From positions 6,696,001-6,760,000 of the forward strand of contig NZ_CP180355.1 of assembly GCF_048007035.1 (NCBI RefSeq): a stretch of 64,000 nucleotides of DNA. Direction: 5' to 3'. This DNA is from Imperialibacter sp963977595. Its GTDB lineage: Bacteria > Bacteroidota > Bacteroidia > Cytophagales > Cyclobacteriaceae. The notes beneath the pieces are model-generated. The model searched no databases. It was not told where the DNA came from and saw only the letters and a list, made by a program, of their open reading frames with translations. How positions within the stretch are numbered: the stretch's first letter is position 1; each line of letters starts with the position of its first letter. Position numbers and translations under genes: made by a program. Below are positions 45,601-53,527 of the stretch, piece by piece.

Positions 45601-45978
45601 CACCTGATCGGAAGTGTCTTCCTTTTTACTGACATGAATGTTATAGTCTATTCGCCTGAAGTTCATTTTGGCTTTTTGGGAAACTTCTTCAAGAATGTCT
45701 CCAAGAGATTTGTCTGTGGCGCTGATCGAGACCTTTGAGTTGAGGTCTACCTGATCGCTATTATAGGTGAACTTAAAATCCGTTTTTCTTTCTACGTATT
45801 TAAAGAATTGGGATACCGTTTTGTCTTGCTGATAAACATCCAGCTTGATCTCGTATATACTCTCCTGGGCCGCAATATCTCCCGCATTGAGCAAAGAAAT
45901 AAAGAACGCCTGCACAAATATTCCATATAGCATCAACCTGGACATAAGAATAATTTTCCTCAGTAGTGCATTTTTCAT
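42646..45978 (-). CDS. SusC/RagA TonB-dependent transporter with STN signalling domain
   Basis: The 1110-residue protein begins with a signal peptide, then an STN domain (about 45-115), a carboxypeptidase-regulatory-like domain (GKVFDENGDPLPGATIVVKG), a plug domain with SusC hallmarks (VIGYGAVKKADITGSV, KDASATAIYGARGANGVV) and a 22-strand barrel ending in SIGLQINF. The STN domain lets the transporter signal ligand binding to the FecR-type anti-sigma encoded upstream. I start at the ATG at 45978; the frame could extend to a TTG at 46026 but the extension lacks signal-peptide character. It forms the outer-membrane pair with the following SusD. Confidence 0.94.
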   Translation of the reverse strand: MKNALLRKIILMSRLMLYGIFVQAFFISLLNAGDIAAQESIYEIKLDVYQQDKTVSQFFKYVERKTDFKFTYNSDQVDLNSKVSISATDKSLGDILEEVSQKAKMNFRRIDYNIHVSKKEDTSDQVEEVISVFAADVPISGKVFDENGDPLPGATIVVKGTAVGTISDINGGFSLLAPNDATSLIVSFVGYQSQEVSIAGRSTIDITLQADIQALQEIVVIGYGAVKKADITGSVAQVKSEELQAVPVFNVEQALKARAAGVQVTQNSGEPGGRIEVRIRGGNSMIGSNQPLYVVDGFPMTGGINFLNPADIESIDILKDASATAIYGARGANGVVIITSKRGSADQKGKIEVNSSYGVQTTTKRYDLMNAQEYAVVANEWLKNGGQQPFFDVNTIQNPGTDWQDAVLQAAPIQNHTVALSGGGNRTRYSLSGNYFDQEGIMINTGAKRGSVRLNLDHEVNDWLKAGVNLNISRRQQLTVPNNNGYRGTTVLSAAASAPPTLSVYDENGLPTQIEKAYSFGSADMRNPMIFAQNQTDNISNNVVGNSNFEVKLTDDLSFKTLLGIEYAYTLVDYYSPIIFPNDRGYASQTTYYRSSFLNENTLRYNKTFSDIHNLSVVAGYTYQTDMNRSFGVSVNGFSNNTTRNYNLGAAETIGTPGSGISEWTLASWLARANYSFDDRYLLTVSMRTDGSSRFGTNNKWAVFPSAAIGWRISEEAFMSNVSAVSDLKLRASYGITGNTALSPYQSLDRMSSVRAIYADQKFAVGYSPSGISNPDLRWETTAQLDVGVDFGMLDNRLRFTLDYYKKNTTDLLASVPLPPSVGFGSILQNVGEIQNQGFEFTVNADILTRDLTWDVTGSFSLNRNKVIDLAGGSDILSAGQGAVWSSTNIARVGQPLGMFYGYLEDGLTDQGFIKYKDLNDDGVINSLDRTILGNPNPDFFYGLNSHFTYKGFDLNVFFEGVYGNQIFNATNGTHLNSFQRGSNQFRDLIGNYWTAENPDPNAKYPKISAATGVDVSDRFIEMGSYLRLKSVKLAYNLPVKNWGMNWADQAQIYVSGINLLTFTKYTGLDPEVNTKGVDDQNVSNRLEMGHDQSSYPNAKLTSIGLQINF

Positions 45979-46136
45979 AATTTTAAATGTTTTAGTGAAT
46001 CCGATTTTACTAAGCACCTTAACCAATACATTTAGTGGACGCCAATCAACTGGAATGAATTGATTAAGGAATGGGGGCCGGGAGTTTACTTCCGGCTCTC
46101 TCTTTTAGGGGGAGTAGGTCATTTCGTGTTTCATAG

Positions 46137-47171
46137 TTAATTGGTTTGTAGTTTAATGGTAATTTCTTCGTTGTCTACTGAGTAGGTGAGCTGAGAGGTA
46201 TAACAGATACCCTCCAGTACTTTTTCCAGGGAGGCATTTTTGAATTCGCCGGTGTAGGTCCCCTGCAATATTTTATCAGAATCAAGCTTGATGCTTACGC
46301 CGTACCACTTCTCGAGCCGCTTGAATACTTCTTTCAGTGGGTTATTTTTAAAATAGATAATGCCATCCTTCCAGCCGAACTCCTCCTTTTCATTAAAAGT
46401 GGTTTTGTTAAGGTTCTCGGTGTCTTTGTACAACACTCCCATCATGTCAGGATACAGCACTTCCTTTTGCCCTCTGCGGCTCTTTACCTCCACCACTCCT
46501 GAAAGCACAGATACTTTTACCGACCCTGCTTCATCGTAAGAAGAAATATTGAAAGAGGTTCCCAACACTGTGGTGGTCAGTCCGCCAGCTTCGATAACAA
46601 AGGGGCGGTTTTCGTCTTTGGTCACTTCAAAAAAAGCTTCTCCTTCCAACACTACCTTTCTCTCCTTGCCCTCAAATGGCTGGAGGTACGAAAGACTGCT
46701 TCCTGCATTGAGCTTTACGATAGTGCCATCGGGCAAACCGACGGTTCGCTTCTGGCCAAGCTCGGCAGTCTTGATAACAGTAGAAGGGGCCACTTGTACA
46801 ACCTCGGGCTCCTTTTCTCGGGGCACCACAAAGTAAATGGCCACGGAGGCTACAATTGCGACAACGGCAGCCACCCGGAGCAATTGTCCCCAGGCAAACC
46901 TGGTTCCGGTCTGGTCGTTGCCCAGGTCAGCCTGCGCCCGCATGATGTTCTCCAAAATGCTGGAGCTGTCTTCTTCAGAAAGAAGATGCTTGTTCTTGTA
47001 GGTGGTTGAGAGTATGATTTCTCTCGCAAGCTCAATCTCAGGTAGTTTTTTCTGGTTCTGCCTGATCCAATCCTGCCAAAACTTATCGGATTCTCTCGAT
47101 GGTCTCAAGACCCAGTTCGTAAAGTACTGGTCTTGTAAAAATTGTTCGACGGTGTATTCGCTATAGTTCAT
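46137..47171 (-). CDS. FecR-family anti-sigma factor
   Basis: The 344-residue protein has an N-terminal cytoplasmic region, one TM helix (about residues 92-112, LRVAAVVAIVASVAIYFVV), a periplasmic FecR domain (about 135-235, with TVGLPDGTIVKLNAGSSLSY) and a C-terminal DUF4974/STN-like domain (LKEVFKRLEKWYGVSIKLD). It should hold the ECF sigma factor inactive until the SusC STN domain signals substrate. It lies between the sigma gene (about 190 bases upstream) and susC (about 160 bases downstream), the classic order sigma-FecR-SusC-SusD. Confidence 0.92.
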   Translation of the reverse strand: MNYSEYTVEQFLQDQYFTNWVLRPSRESDKFWQDWIRQNQKKLPEIELAREIILSTTYKNKHLLSEEDSSSILENIMRAQADLGNDQTGTRFAWGQLLRVAAVVAIVASVAIYFVVPREKEPEVVQVAPSTVIKTAELGQKRTVGLPDGTIVKLNAGSSLSYLQPFEGKERKVVLEGEAFFEVTKDENRPFVIEAGGLTTTVLGTSFNISSYDEAGSVKVSVLSGVVEVKSRRGQKEVLYPDMMGVLYKDTENLNKTTFNEKEEFGWKDGIIYFKNNPLKEVFKRLEKWYGVSIKLDSDKILQGTYTGEFKNASLEKVLEGICYTSQLTYSVDNEEITIKLQTN

Positions 47172-47361
47172 TGAATGCCGATAAGTGCCCGAGCCTTACT
47201 GGTAAGCCCGCTTTGATAACCCTGGTTACAGTTATATAAAGGCAAGCACGCTCAAAATGACCATAGCATTTTTGAATATTTACACTGAAAGATAGTAAAA
47301 TCAGAAATCATTCGATAAAACAGCAAAGAATGGTGGATTTATTTGCCAAAATTGCAAAATC

Positions 47362-48057
47362 CTACCCCTTGAAAAGGCCGAGGTAAAACAGCAGGAGTGG
47401 TAGCAAATCGGATTTGTAGGGGGTTAGAAATTCTGTCATGGCAGAAATAGCCCTGTAGAGCAGTGCTCTCGCTGACTTCACTTTACCGATCTCCATCAGG
47501 TCACTTATTTCGGCATAGCTGAGCCCTTCATAAAAATACAGCAAGATGGCTTCACGCTGAGAAACAGTGAGCGCATTAATCGATTTTTCCAGAAGCATTC
47601 GCTGATTTTCGTCCAGCTGGGTCTTTAGAAGCAGGAGCTCAGGTGAGATGCTAACAGCAAATGATCCCTGTTCCTGAATGTCATCAGTAACAAACAACTT
47701 GCTTTGCTTTTTGAGCGCTCGCACCAGCTTCCGGCGCAAAGACTTATACAGATAAAATTTGACCGAGGTAGTTGAGCCCAGGCTGGCTCTGCTTTTGATC
47801 AACTCGATAAAAAGATCCTGGATACTGTCCCTTACCAACTCGTGGTTTTTGGTAAACTGACATCCATAGTTGTAAATGTCTTTCGAATACAGGGAGTAAA
47901 TTTGAGACAATGCCATCTCGCTCCCCCTCTTGAAGTCCTCCCACAAAGCACCTTCGTCAATACTACCCACCCTCTCTTTTGCTCGCAAGTCGGCGGTGCC
48001 AGAGGGGTTGAGAAAATGTGATTTCAAAGTATTGTCCTGTGTAGGTATTGAAGACAT
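47362..48057 (-). CDS. ECF RNA polymerase sigma factor of the SusCD/FAD-oxidoreductase locus
   Basis: The 231-residue protein has sigma-70 region 2 (about 60-125, with DSIQDLFIELIKSRASLG) and region 4 (about 155-210, ALTVSQREAILLYFYEGLSY followed by the helix-turn-helix AEISDLMEIGKVKSARALLY). It would direct polymerase to the SusCD locus on release by the adjacent FecR protein. The chosen start is the ATG at 48057; the frame extends to a GTG at 48120 with no domain support. The C-terminal tail (SDLLPLLLFYLGLFKG) is hydrophobic, which is slightly unusual for an ECF factor. Confidence 0.9.
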   Translation of the reverse strand: MSSIPTQDNTLKSHFLNPSGTADLRAKERVGSIDEGALWEDFKRGSEMALSQIYSLYSKDIYNYGCQFTKNHELVRDSIQDLFIELIKSRASLGSTTSVKFYLYKSLRRKLVRALKKQSKLFVTDDIQEQGSFAVSISPELLLLKTQLDENQRMLLEKSINALTVSQREAILLYFYEGLSYAEISDLMEIGKVKSARALLYRAISAMTEFLTPYKSDLLPLLLFYLGLFKG

Positions 48058-48251
48058 GGCTCTAAATCTGGTGAAAAAAAATGAAATCTTCAATTTGCTG
48101 ATGATCCCGAAAACAGGCACCTGAAAGTCAGAAAGGCTTTACCGCCGAAAAGAATATACCAGCGAAGCTATTGTGGACAGATGTGGCTGCAAAAACTTAA
48201 AGCACCGAAAAACAATGATAAAGCATAAGCTTTTCTAATTTTAGGTTCTCT

Positions 48252-49268
48252 ATGAAAATCAACGAAAACAAGAGCCTGCATCCCTATCATACGTTTCATC
48301 TGGATGTAAAAGCCAAATACTTCACCGAGGCCAAATCGGTTAACGAGCTAAAGGAAATTATCAGTTCAGACATCTTTAAAAGTAATTCTCATCTAATTCT
48401 TGGTGGCGGCAGCAACGTTCTGTTCACGAAAGATTTTGATGGTCTGGTGGTAAAACTTTCGTTGCCAGGGGTTCACGTTCAAGAAGAAAGTCAGGATGAG
48501 GTCGTCATTAAAGTAGGAGCTGGCGTGGTGTGGCATGAGTTGGTCATGCATTGCGTGGCGAAGGGCTGGGGAGGCATCGAAAATCTATCGCTGATCCCGG
48601 GGACGGTAGGTGCGGCGCCCATGCAAAACATCGGGGCTTATGGCGTGGAGATCAAAGATGTATTTCATAGCCTCGAAGCTTTGGAGGTTGAATCTGGCAA
48701 AACCAGAACGTTCAATAACAATGAATGTGAGTTTGGCTACCGGGAAAGCGTTTTCAAAAAGGTGCTAAAGGACAAGTTCATCATTACATCAGTCACTTTT
48801 GTGCTTCAAAAAGAGGCTAAAGTCAACACCACTTACGGTGCCATTAATGAGACGCTGGCAAGCTGGAATATCGAACAGCCCACTATAGCCGATGTGAGCA
48901 AAGCGGTCATTCACATCCGCCAATCGAAGCTTCCAAATCCTGAAGAAATTGGCAATGCAGGCAGCTTTTTCAAGAACCCAAGCATTGCAAGTAAGGCTTA
49001 TGAGGCACTCAAAAGCGACTATCCAGAGATTCCAGGCTATCCTCAGGAAAACGGATCAGTGAAGGTGCCTGCCGGATGGCTGATAGAGAAAGACGGCTGG
49101 AAAGGGAAAACTATTGGGAAAATTGGTGTGCATAAAAACCAGGCCCTGGTGCTGGTTAACTATGGAGGCGGCAAAGGGGGCGATATCTGGCAGTTGGCGC
49201 AGGAAATCCAGGCTTCCGTAAAGAAGCGATTTGGTATTGAGCTGTCGGCGGAAGTAAATATTGTTTAA
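48252..49268 (+). CDS. murB: UDP-N-acetylenolpyruvoylglucosamine reductase
   Basis: The 338-residue cytosolic flavoenzyme reduces UDP-GlcNAc-enolpyruvate to UDP-MurNAc with NADPH, the second committed step of peptidoglycan synthesis. FAD-binding features are LILGGGSNVLFTKDF, IPGTVGAAPMQNIGAYGVEI and GYRESVFK; the catalytic Ser lies in NAGSFFKNP, and a C-terminal Glu in the ending SAEVNIV region. It is of the type I form similar to E. coli MurB. The last 162 bases are duplicated at 51284-51445 as part of the IS target duplication; this upstream copy is complete. Confidence 0.96.
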   Translation: MKINENKSLHPYHTFHLDVKAKYFTEAKSVNELKEIISSDIFKSNSHLILGGGSNVLFTKDFDGLVVKLSLPGVHVQEESQDEVVIKVGAGVVWHELVMHCVAKGWGGIENLSLIPGTVGAAPMQNIGAYGVEIKDVFHSLEALEVESGKTRTFNNNECEFGYRESVFKKVLKDKFIITSVTFVLQKEAKVNTTYGAINETLASWNIEQPTIADVSKAVIHIRQSKLPNPEEIGNAGSFFKNPSIASKAYEALKSDYPEIPGYPQENGSVKVPAGWLIEKDGWKGKTIGKIGVHKNQALVLVNYGGGKGGDIWQLAQEIQASVKKRFGIELSAEVNIV

Positions 49269-49441
49269 GGGACAGATAGGGCACTATTTACCCCATCTCT
49301 TCACAATATCTCCGTAAGCATCAATTCGTCTGTCTCTGAAGAATGGCCAAATCCGGCGGACGTCTTCAGCCCTGCCCAGGTCAACATCCAGCACCACGTT
49401 TTCCGCCAGATCCGATGGGCTCACATACAAAAACTCACCCT
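49107..49441. repeat. Left copy of the ~335-bp direct repeat flanking the IS
   Basis: Bases 49107-49441 are identical, as far as can be read, to 51284-51618 (constant offset 2177). The repeat can be extended by GG on the left (49105-49106 with 51282-51283), where it overlaps the IS end. It contains the 3' 162 bases of murB and the 3' 158 bases of aguB in convergent order. Confidence 0.95.
49284..49441 (-). pseudogene. C-terminal fragment of aguB left by the target duplication
   Basis: A 158-base exact copy of the last 52 codons and stop of the aguB gene (51461-51618). It has no start or promoter and is cut at the IS boundary at 49442. It is a by-product of the duplication and not a gene. Confidence 0.9.
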
Positions 49442-49516
49442 CCTGAGTTTGACACGATTTTGAGTTAAGTAACTGATATATAAGTAATTAAAAAATTGCT
49501 TTCGATATACAAGATT

Positions 49517-51139
49517 TTATAAGTATTTGATTATCTGATCCTTAGAAAAAAGGTCAGGCAGGTTCTTTTCAGCCACTGCTTGTAGTAATTGCTGTGAGAT
49601 TTCAGAGGTCTTGGAGCGCAGGTAGAAGTATTGATCGGCTTGTTTGACAAGACTGACTTGCATTTTGGACAAGTGGGTTCGGATGGTTTGCTCTGTAAGT
49701 GGGGTGCCTTGTTTGGTTAGCCGAAGTTGTAAATGGTTTAGCATGCTATAGGCGATATAGCACAGGCAAATGTGACCCTGGATACGCTTATTGGTCCAGT
49801 GGAACATCGGGCGGGTTTCCAGATAGCCTTTGAAGGTACGGAAGCTATGCTCTATCTGGTATAGATGGTGGTAGTGATCCAGCACCTGTTCATGGGAGAG
49901 TCCTTTGGCGTGGTAGGCGATGGCAAGGAAGCCGTCATACTTTTCGCTTCTTTTGATTTTTTCAGTATCAACCACATACTTTTCCCCTTCGGTATTTTTG
50001 AGGTAGTAGTGATGGGCCTTCTTTTTGAGTTGCGTTGGGTTTTTGAGCAACAATTCAGCCTTACGAAGCTTTTCTTCTCTTTCTTGTCGATCTTTTTCAG
50101 CTCGCTTTTCGCTGTAGGTAGCTATGATCTTTCGCTCATTGTATTCCAGGACAGTGTAGCGAACTTTGACCGGCTCACGCTCCGAACCTACTGAAGAACT
50201 CATCCATTGATGGTGATAGTTATCCAGATCGATCAACCGGGCCTGGATGGGTTTGGGGAGTACCTTGAGCCGCTCTCCCATGATGAACTCATAGCCTTTG
50301 TCAACAGTGACTTGCAGGTTGTCAGTATTGAGCATGCCTCGGTCGGCTACCAAGACGATGTTTTCGATCTGGTATTCTTTCTTGAGGCTTTCCACCATTT
50401 CTGTGTAGGTGTATCCTTCCCACAGGTCTCCGCTATAGAGTTTGTAACCGATGGGTTGCTTGTATCTGTCAATGAGCATGGCAAAAACCACTTGTGTGCT
50501 TCCTATTTTGCCATCTTTGCTAAAGCCTTTCTGACGCAATGCTCCTTCCTGTTCTATTTCTGATTCAAAATAGAAGGTGGTCACGTCATAGAACACCACA
50601 TCTAATTTCTGGTTGAACAGGTCTCTACCAGTTTGGAAAATGGTTTGCTGGATCAGTTGGCTATGGTCAGCCAGGTAGTCCAGACTCCTGTAGAGGTGTT
50701 GCAAGGACACCTGAGCCAGTCCCAGGTATTCTTCCTGGTGGAAAAAGCTACCCCGCTTGCTACAAGGATCATTGAGGCGCTCAATGAGCAGTAGTAAAAC
50801 TACTTCAGTAAGAGAGAAGGTCAGCTTTTTCTTTTTGGTGATCCGCTGAAATATGCGATCAAGGCCGTAATAGTGGAGTATTTTACGGTAAACCAACAGA
50901 AAGCCGTAGTTATATCTGCCTTCTTCGCTGACCTGCTCACCGAGTAAATCCTTCAGATTTCCACCACCTAATTCATAGAGCCGCTGGCCCATTCGTTTCA
51001 GAGACTCGGGCGAAAAACTGTCTACCCGCCCCAGGCTGTAAAGCGTTTTGGTGCGTGGCTTGCCATCCTGGTCACGATAAGACTCAACGATGCGGATATA
51101 ATCACCTGATGGCTTCTTGTCGATAATGATACTAGGCAC
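49517..51139 (-). CDS. IS1634-family DDE transposase
   Basis: The 540-residue protein has the features of IS1634/IS4-group transposases: an N-terminal region with ESYRDQDGKPRTKTLYSLGR, a first catalytic Asp in VVFYDVTTFYFES, a second in LVADRGMLNTDNL, and the Glu in QIEHSFRTFKGYLE. All three acidic residues are present and the frame is uninterrupted, so it looks active. The start is GTG at 51139, since an in-frame stop lies directly upstream. A hairpin at 51225-51259 between the start and the right end may shield it from outside transcription. Confidence 0.93.
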   Translation of the reverse strand: MPSIIIDKKPSGDYIRIVESYRDQDGKPRTKTLYSLGRVDSFSPESLKRMGQRLYELGGGNLKDLLGEQVSEEGRYNYGFLLVYRKILHYYGLDRIFQRITKKKKLTFSLTEVVLLLLIERLNDPCSKRGSFFHQEEYLGLAQVSLQHLYRSLDYLADHSQLIQQTIFQTGRDLFNQKLDVVFYDVTTFYFESEIEQEGALRQKGFSKDGKIGSTQVVFAMLIDRYKQPIGYKLYSGDLWEGYTYTEMVESLKKEYQIENIVLVADRGMLNTDNLQVTVDKGYEFIMGERLKVLPKPIQARLIDLDNYHHQWMSSSVGSEREPVKVRYTVLEYNERKIIATYSEKRAEKDRQEREEKLRKAELLLKNPTQLKKKAHHYYLKNTEGEKYVVDTEKIKRSEKYDGFLAIAYHAKGLSHEQVLDHYHHLYQIEHSFRTFKGYLETRPMFHWTNKRIQGHICLCYIAYSMLNHLQLRLTKQGTPLTEQTIRTHLSKMQVSLVKQADQYFYLRSKTSEISQQLLQAVAEKNLPDLFSKDQIIKYL

Positions 51140-51224
51140 TCAAAATCTGTTTGAGGCAAATCAAGCCACTATCTGAAAGAAAATCAAGCGAGTTTTCGAT
51201 ATACAAATTTCTGAAAAGTAGTCT

Positions 51225-51259
51225 AAAAAGTGCCCATACACAGCGCAATGGCACTTTTT
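51225..51259. terminator. Hairpin inside the IS right end
   Basis: AAAAAGTGCC (51225-51234) pairs perfectly with GGCACTTTTT (51250-51259) around a 15-base loop, with A/T-runs at both ends, so it can terminate in either direction. Its position between the element end and the transposase start suits protection from read-through. Confidence 0.7.
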
Positions 51260-51283
51260 CAATTTCAGCGTGTCAAACTCAGG

Positions 51284-51445
51284 AAAACTATTGGGAAAAT
51301 TGGTGTGCATAAAAACCAGGCCCTGGTGCTGGTTAACTATGGAGGCGGCAAAGGGGGCGATATCTGGCAGTTGGCGCAGGAAATCCAGGCTTCCGTAAAG
51401 AAGCGATTTGGTATTGAGCTGTCGGCGGAAGTAAATATTGTTTAA
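51284..51445 (+). pseudogene. 3' fragment of murB in the right copy of the duplication
   Basis: An exact copy of the last 53 codons and stop of murB. A 71-codon open frame runs through it from 51230 inside the IS, but the N-terminal part is IS-end sequence and the fragment lacks the FAD-binding domain, so no functional product is expected. Confidence 0.9.
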
Positions 51446-51618
51446 GGGACAGATAGGGCACTATTTACCCCATCTCTTCACAATATCTCCGTAAGCATCA
51501 ATTCGTCTGTCTCTGAAGAATGGCCAAATCCGGCGGACGTCTTCAGCCCTGCCCAGGTCAACATCCAGCACCACGTTTTCCGCCAGATCCGATGGGCTCA
51601 CATACAAAAACTCACCCT
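51284..51618. repeat. Right copy of the ~335-bp direct repeat flanking the IS
   Basis: Identical to 49107-49441. It starts directly after the right inverted repeat of the IS and ends inside aguB, where the intact copy of that gene continues to 52351. See the left copy for details. Confidence 0.95.
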
Positions 51619-52351
51619 GAGGGCCGGCCACAAAGCTGTGTCCCCAGAAGCGGCTGCCATTCCCTACTCCGCTAAAGTCGGGCTCAAACCCCACCCTGTT
51701 CACACTCACTACCGGTAAACCATTGGCCACAGCATGGCCTCTCTGAGAAATGATCCATGCATCCTGCTGCCGTTTTTGTTCTGCCTTGGTGTCGTGCGGA
51801 TCCCAGCCGATGGCTGTAGGATAGATCAGCAGGTCAGCTCCCGCCATGGCCATCAGTCTTGCCCCTTCCGGGTACCACTGATCCCAGCACACCAGCACAC
51901 CAAGCTTTCCAACAGAGGTCTCCACTGGATTGAAGCCCATGTCACCTGGTGTGAAATAAAACTTTTCGTAGTACCCCGGGTCGTCGGGAATATGCATTTT
52001 GCGGTAGGTACCGGCAATGGTACCGTCTTTTTCCAGCACCACGGCAGTGTTGTGATACAGGCCTGGGGCCCTTTTTTCAAATAGCGAAGTCACTAGCACA
52101 ATGCCCAGCTCCTTGGCAATGGCTCCAAACTCCTGAGTGGAGGGGCCCGGAATACTTTCGGCCATGTCGAACCGGTTGACATCCTCCGCCTGGCAAAAGT
52201 ACACGCCGGTGTGCAACTCTTGCAGCACCACCAATTCCGCCCCTCTTCTGGCACATTCCTTTATGCCGGCAATGCTCTTAGCCACATTGTCTTTTCTCAC
52301 TTCGGAGCAAGACTGCTGCACATAACCAACTTTCAGTATTTTCTCTGCCAT
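51461..52351 (-). CDS. aguB: N-carbamoylputrescine amidase
   Basis: The 296-residue nitrilase-superfamily enzyme hydrolyses N-carbamoylputrescine to putrescine, CO2 and ammonia. The catalytic triad is visible: E in VVLQELHTGVYF, K in TYRKMHIPDDPGYYEKFYF, and C in VLVCWDQWYPEGARL. It lies 20 bases after aguA and completes the agmatine route. I chose the ATG at 52351 because homologs begin near MAEKILKVGYVQQ; a TTG extension to 52447 would overlap aguA. The 3' 158 bases are duplicated left of the IS, but this copy is whole. Confidence 0.94.
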   Translation of the reverse strand: MAEKILKVGYVQQSCSEVRKDNVAKSIAGIKECARRGAELVVLQELHTGVYFCQAEDVNRFDMAESIPGPSTQEFGAIAKELGIVLVTSLFEKRAPGLYHNTAVVLEKDGTIAGTYRKMHIPDDPGYYEKFYFTPGDMGFNPVETSVGKLGVLVCWDQWYPEGARLMAMAGADLLIYPTAIGWDPHDTKAEQKRQQDAWIISQRGHAVANGLPVVSVNRVGFEPDFSGVGNGSRFWGHSFVAGPQGEFLYVSPSDLAENVVLDVDLGRAEDVRRIWPFFRDRRIDAYGDIVKRWGK

Positions 52352-52371
52352 GGTTTTTCTGGTTTTGAAAT

Positions 52372-53391
52372 TTATACAACTACACCCACAGGGTATTGCA
52401 TGGTTACACAATGTAAGGAGCCATGCTGGAGGATCAAAGGCCTGCAATCGATCCCCACAATTTCGTGTTGAGGAAAGGCCCTTTGAATGATGGCCGCTGC
52501 CTTCTGATCTTTAGGCGACTGGTAAAACGGAACCAAAACGGCCCCATTGATGATCAGGTAGTTAGCGTACGTAGCAGGCAGTCTGTTGCCTTCATCGTCA
52601 AATGCCACGTCGACCATCGGCAGTGGTATCAGCTCATAAGCCATTCCATTCGAATTGGTCAGGTTTTGTAACTCTCCCTCCATTTTCTTCAACGCCTGGT
52701 AGTGCTCATCGGCGGTATCGTCGCATTTCACATACAGTATTTTATTGTCAGGCACGAGCCTCGCCAGCGTGTCAATATGTGAGTCGGTATCGTCGCCTGC
52801 CAGGTACCCGTTATTCAGCCAAAGTACTTTTTTAACTCCAAACAACTCTTTCAATTTGTCTTCCACTTCCTGCTTCGATAGGTGCGGATTTCTATTTGGA
52901 GAAAGCAGACATTCGGTGGTTGTGAGCAGCGTCCCTTCTCCATCAGATTCAAAAGAGCCTCCTTCGAAAGCCAAACCCGCATGCCGCATGGGCACTTTTC
53001 CAAAGATTCCTCTTTCGTGAAGTCGCCCGGAAATCAGGTTGTCCTTGTCGGCAGCAAACTTCAACCCCCAACCATTGAAAACAAAATCCAGCAAGACCGG
53101 CTTTCCATCCTCTTCAATGCTGATAGCGCCATGGTCTCTGGCCCAAGTATCGTTGGTCGGCAGTTCCACCAGGGTCAGATTCGCTGACGCCGAGCCGATC
53201 TGCTTTCGCACAGCCTCGCTGTCTTTGCATACTACCACCAGCTTTTGTCTTTTCAATATCTCTCTGGCGATGGCAACAAAACATGGCACCACAATATCCA
53301 TGTCGTCAGCCCAATCGCTCTCGTCATGTGGCCATGTCAACTGCACTGCACTTTGGGGTTCCCATTCTGCAGGAAGGCGTCTGTTTATCAT
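52372..53391 (-). CDS. aguA: Agmatine deiminase
   Basis: The 339-residue protein belongs to the guanidino-group-modifying (PAD_porph) family and converts agmatine to N-carbamoylputrescine. The N-terminal PAEWEPQSAVQLTWPH, the substrate-pocket segment DTWARDHGAIS, the GGSFESDGEGTLLTTTECLL block, the DDTDSHID motif and the catalytic Cys in GSLHCVTMQYP are all present. It is the first gene of the aguAB pair. A TATATTTG box ends four bases before the ATG, suggesting a leaderless message. Confidence 0.94.
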   Translation of the reverse strand: MINRRLPAEWEPQSAVQLTWPHDESDWADDMDIVVPCFVAIAREILKRQKLVVVCKDSEAVRKQIGSASANLTLVELPTNDTWARDHGAISIEEDGKPVLLDFVFNGWGLKFAADKDNLISGRLHERGIFGKVPMRHAGLAFEGGSFESDGEGTLLTTTECLLSPNRNPHLSKQEVEDKLKELFGVKKVLWLNNGYLAGDDTDSHIDTLARLVPDNKILYVKCDDTADEHYQALKKMEGELQNLTNSNGMAYELIPLPMVDVAFDDEGNRLPATYANYLIINGAVLVPFYQSPKDQKAAAIIQRAFPQHEIVGIDCRPLILQHGSLHCVTMQYPVGVVV

Positions 53392-53395
53392 GGTG

Positions 53396-53403
53396 CAAAT
53401 ATA
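53396..53403 (-). promoter_or_regulatory. -7 box of aguA, four bases from the start codon
   Basis: TATATTTG on the minus strand fits TAnnTTTG exactly, followed by CACC and then the ATG at 53391. With initiation four to seven bases past the box, transcription should begin at or just inside the ATG. The -33 region has only a poor match. Confidence 0.5.
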
Positions 53404-53527
53404 GATTTCTGGAAATTAAATGAAGAAGAAACTAGGGGACTCAAATAACAAATAGCAAGCACCAAATCTCAAATGAGCGGATCAAGCCGGAAATCTGGGG
53501 CATTACCCTTTAAACCCAATATCCCAA

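Larger units (their letters stand above)
49442..51283. mobile_element. IS1634-type insertion sequence, 1842 bp
   Basis: Perfect 15-bp terminal inverted repeats CCTGAGTTTGACACG (49442-49456) and its complement (51269-51283) bound the element. It holds one transposase gene on the minus strand. A 13-bp motif TTTCGATATACAA occurs near both ends (about 49500-49512 and 51194-51206) in direct orientation. Long, variable-length target duplications are known for IS1634 itself, and the 335-bp flanking repeat fits that habit. Identity of the two flanks implies recent insertion. Family assignment is from the transposase sequence style and the duplication, not from a search. Confidence 0.92.

Noticed and set aside
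51230..51445. 71-codon frame ending in the MurB C-terminus
   Set aside because: It arises from IS-end sequence joined to the duplicated 3' end of murB; it lacks the cofactor domain and a promoter.
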